DNA from: Flavobacterium sp. UBA4098
Lineage (GTDB): Bacteria > Bacteroidota > Bacteroidia > Flavobacteriales > Flavobacteriaceae
Direction: 5' to 3'
Length of the DNA stretch: 7,320 bases
Assembly (NCBI GenBank): GCA_002382495.1
Contig: DFXW01000016.1
Location: 1-7,320, forward strand
Positions 6,246-7,320 of the stretch are shown here, piece after piece. The notes under the pieces are model-generated. The model saw only the letters and a program-made list of their open reading frames with translations, had not been told where the DNA came from and searched no databases. Made by a program: the position numbers and the translations under genes. Position 1 is the stretch's first letter. Each line of letters starts with the position of its first letter.

Positions 6246-7292
6246 ATGTTTAAGAAAATCATACTCCAAATAGAAGGCACGATCGCTTGGTCCAGATCAA
6301 AATTAGGTGATAAGCAATTTATCTTTCTATCGGCTGTACTTGTTGGTATTTCTGCTGCCTTTGCAGTAATTCTGTTAAAAGCTTTTGCCCACTGGGTTTT
6401 TACTTTTGCCACCTATGTAAGTCGGATTTTAAAATTAGGTTTTTTCAATAGTATCTTACCTATCATCGGGATATTACTTACCGTTTTTGTAATCAAAAAA
6501 TTCTTAGGTGGAACCATTCAAAAAGGGACTTCACAAATCCTGTATGCAGTAGCCAAGAAAGCTAGTATTATTCCAGCCAAACAAATGTATGCACAAATCA
6601 TAACCAGTTCCTTAACGGTGGGTATGGGTGGTTCTGCCGGTTTAGAAAGTCCCATTGTAATTACGGGTGCTGCCTTTGGTTCTAATTTTGCACAGAAATA
6701 CAGATTAAGTTATAAAGACCGAACGCTACTGATTGGTTGCGGGGTTGCAGCTGGTATTGCAGCCGCGTTTAACGCACCTATTGCCGGAGTATTATTTGCT
6801 ATTGAAGTACTTTTAGTAGATGTGAGTATTTCGGCATTTACACCCATTATGATCGCTGCAGCAACCGGCGCTTTAGTCTCCGTGATTGTGCTAAATGAGA
6901 ACATCTTACTTTCGTTCAAACAACAAGAAGATTTTAATTATCATTACATTCCGTTCTATGCCTTCTTAGGTATATTCACCGGTTTGATTTCCATTTATTA
7001 TTCCCGAAATTTCCAACGCGTAGAACATTTTTTTAGTCGTTTAAAACTTAGCCCTTATAAAAAAGCACTTTTTGGTTCAACTCTTCTAGCCATTTTAATT
7101 TATGTTTTTCCAACTTTGTTTGGGGAAGGTTACGAAAGTATTCGAATTCTATCAGAGAGCGATCCGGGACAATTATTAGAAGATACACTATTTAGCGGAT
7201 TCAGAAATAACAGCTGGGCACTTTTGCTATTTGTGGGCTGCACGATGTTACTCAAAGCTTTTGCTTCCATTACCACCACTACCAATAGTTAG
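6246..7292 (+). CDS. ClC-family chloride channel/transporter, 3'-truncated by a fold-back
   Basis: A polytopic inner-membrane anion-transport protein of the voltage-gated chloride channel family. True coding sequence is visible to 7268 (341 codons). Codons 342-348 and the TAG at 7290-7292 come from inverted DNA and should be ignored. The family's filter motif is GMGGSAGLESP (126-136) with gating glutamate E134 (E148 of E. coli ClcA), followed by GVAAGIAAAFNAPIAGVLFAIE (166-187). The proton-glutamate position (ClcA E203) is valine, V188, and the GSGIP selectivity motif is replaced by QKGTS (92-96). LLKAFAS (335-341) leads into the next conserved motif, found on the opposite strand at 7269-7295. 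The final helices, with the inner-gate tyrosine region and any CBS domains, are missing. It starts at ATG 6246, 29 bases after alkD, and probably shares its transcript. Confidence 0.9.
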   Translation: MFKKIILQIEGTIAWSRSKLGDKQFIFLSAVLVGISAAFAVILLKAFAHWVFTFATYVSRILKLGFFNSILPIIGILLTVFVIKKFLGGTIQKGTSQILYAVAKKASIIPAKQMYAQIITSSLTVGMGGSAGLESPIVITGAAFGSNFAQKYRLSYKDRTLLIGCGVAAGIAAAFNAPIAGVLFAIEVLLVDVSISAFTPIMIAAATGALVSVIVLNENILLSFKQQEDFNYHYIPFYAFLGIFTGLISIYYSRNFQRVEHFFSRLKLSPYKKALFGSTLLAILIYVFPTLFGEGYESIRILSESDPGQLLEDTLFSGFRNNSWALLLFVGCTMLLKAFASITTTTNS

Positions 7293-7320
7293 ACCGGAAG
7301 CAAAAGCTTTGAGTAACATC
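7244..7320. repeat. 25-bp perfect inverted repeat at the window edge (fold-back)
   Basis: Arms 7244-7268 (GATGTTACTC...GCTTCC) and 7296-7320 (GGAAGC...GAGTAACATC) are exact reverse complements over 25 bp, separated by 27 bp. The right arm runs to the last base of the window, so its true length is unknown. The left arm is normal ClC coding sequence, so the right arm is a duplicated, inverted copy of coding DNA rather than a regulatory hairpin. Confidence 0.95.
7269..7320 (-). other. inverted segment of the ClC gene (probable chimeric or misassembled end)
   Basis: Read on the minus strand, these 52 bases encode LLKAFAS, already present at 335-341 of the ClC protein, followed in the same frame by GLTIGSGGN (from 7269-7295). 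That corresponds to the LTLGSGGSGG-type motif that follows KxxA in many ClC proteins. The segment therefore represents the gene's true sequence across and 27 bases beyond position 7268, attached in the wrong orientation. Confidence 0.85.

Noticed and set aside
6710..6919. 69-codon minus-strand open frame within the ClC gene
   Set aside because: Alanine/threonine-rich mirror of the ClC helices, with no independent support.
7244..7320. Invertible phase-variation switch (25-bp inverted repeats around a 27-bp spacer), common in Bacteroidota
   Set aside because: Flipping the spacer restores GLTIGSGGN, but the frame then runs into GSKSFE and a stop instead of the GG-FAP motif of ClC. The right arm is just a copy of upstream coding sequence, and no recombinase gene is near.
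7244..7320. Hairpin telomere or Rho-independent terminator of the ClC gene
   Set aside because: There is no U run, the arms are coding DNA, and the spacer encodes the missing ClC motif in antisense. A gene would not end naturally mid-domain like this.

Overview
The window looks like chromosomal DNA from a member of the Bacteroidota, most like Flavobacterium or a close relative. The evidence is the AT-rich sequence, the TATATTTG-type (TAnnTTTG) -7 promoter boxes, the absence of clear Shine-Dalgarno sequences before starts, a tRNA without an encoded CCA end, and protein sequences typical of that group. It is core or household gene content. I see no insertion sequence, phage, CRISPR array or defence island. 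Both edges look like assembly edges: the left one cuts a tRNA inside its T arm and the right one is a fold-back.

Layout. Positions 1-20 are the 3' end of a tRNA, followed by a perfect bidirectional hairpin terminator (22-53). A rhomboid intramembrane protease gene runs leftward (65-703). Divergent from it, across 114 bp, is an LpxL/HtrB-like lipid acyltransferase gene (818-1687). A second perfect bidirectional terminator (1688-1720) separates it from a convergent phosphoglucosamine mutase gene of the archaeal-like type (1740-3128, minus strand). A 149-bp divergent promoter region follows. Then comes a rightward, tightly packed group: acyl carrier protein phosphodiesterase (3278-3862), secreted gamma-glutamyltransferase (3859-5541, ATGA overlap), AlkD-type DNA glycosylase (5551-6216) and a ClC-family chloride channel/transporter (from 6246, incomplete).

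How they fit together. The acyltransferase (lipid A or aminolipid acylation) and GlmM (glucosamine-1-phosphate for peptidoglycan and LPS) both serve the cell envelope but lie on opposite strands. The rightward group probably forms one transcript, but its members act in cofactor turnover, periplasmic glutathione breakdown, repair of alkylated bases and anion transport, with no obvious shared pathway.

The most notable signal is at the right edge. The last 25 bases (7296-7320) are the perfect reverse complement of 7244-7268, and the 27 bases between them, read on the minus strand, encode the conserved ClC motif that should follow position 7268. The apparent stop of the ClC gene is therefore almost certainly false. 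The last 52 bases are an inverted copy of the true continuation, best explained by a fold-back chimera or assembly artefact. I did not find a convincing undescribed biological system.
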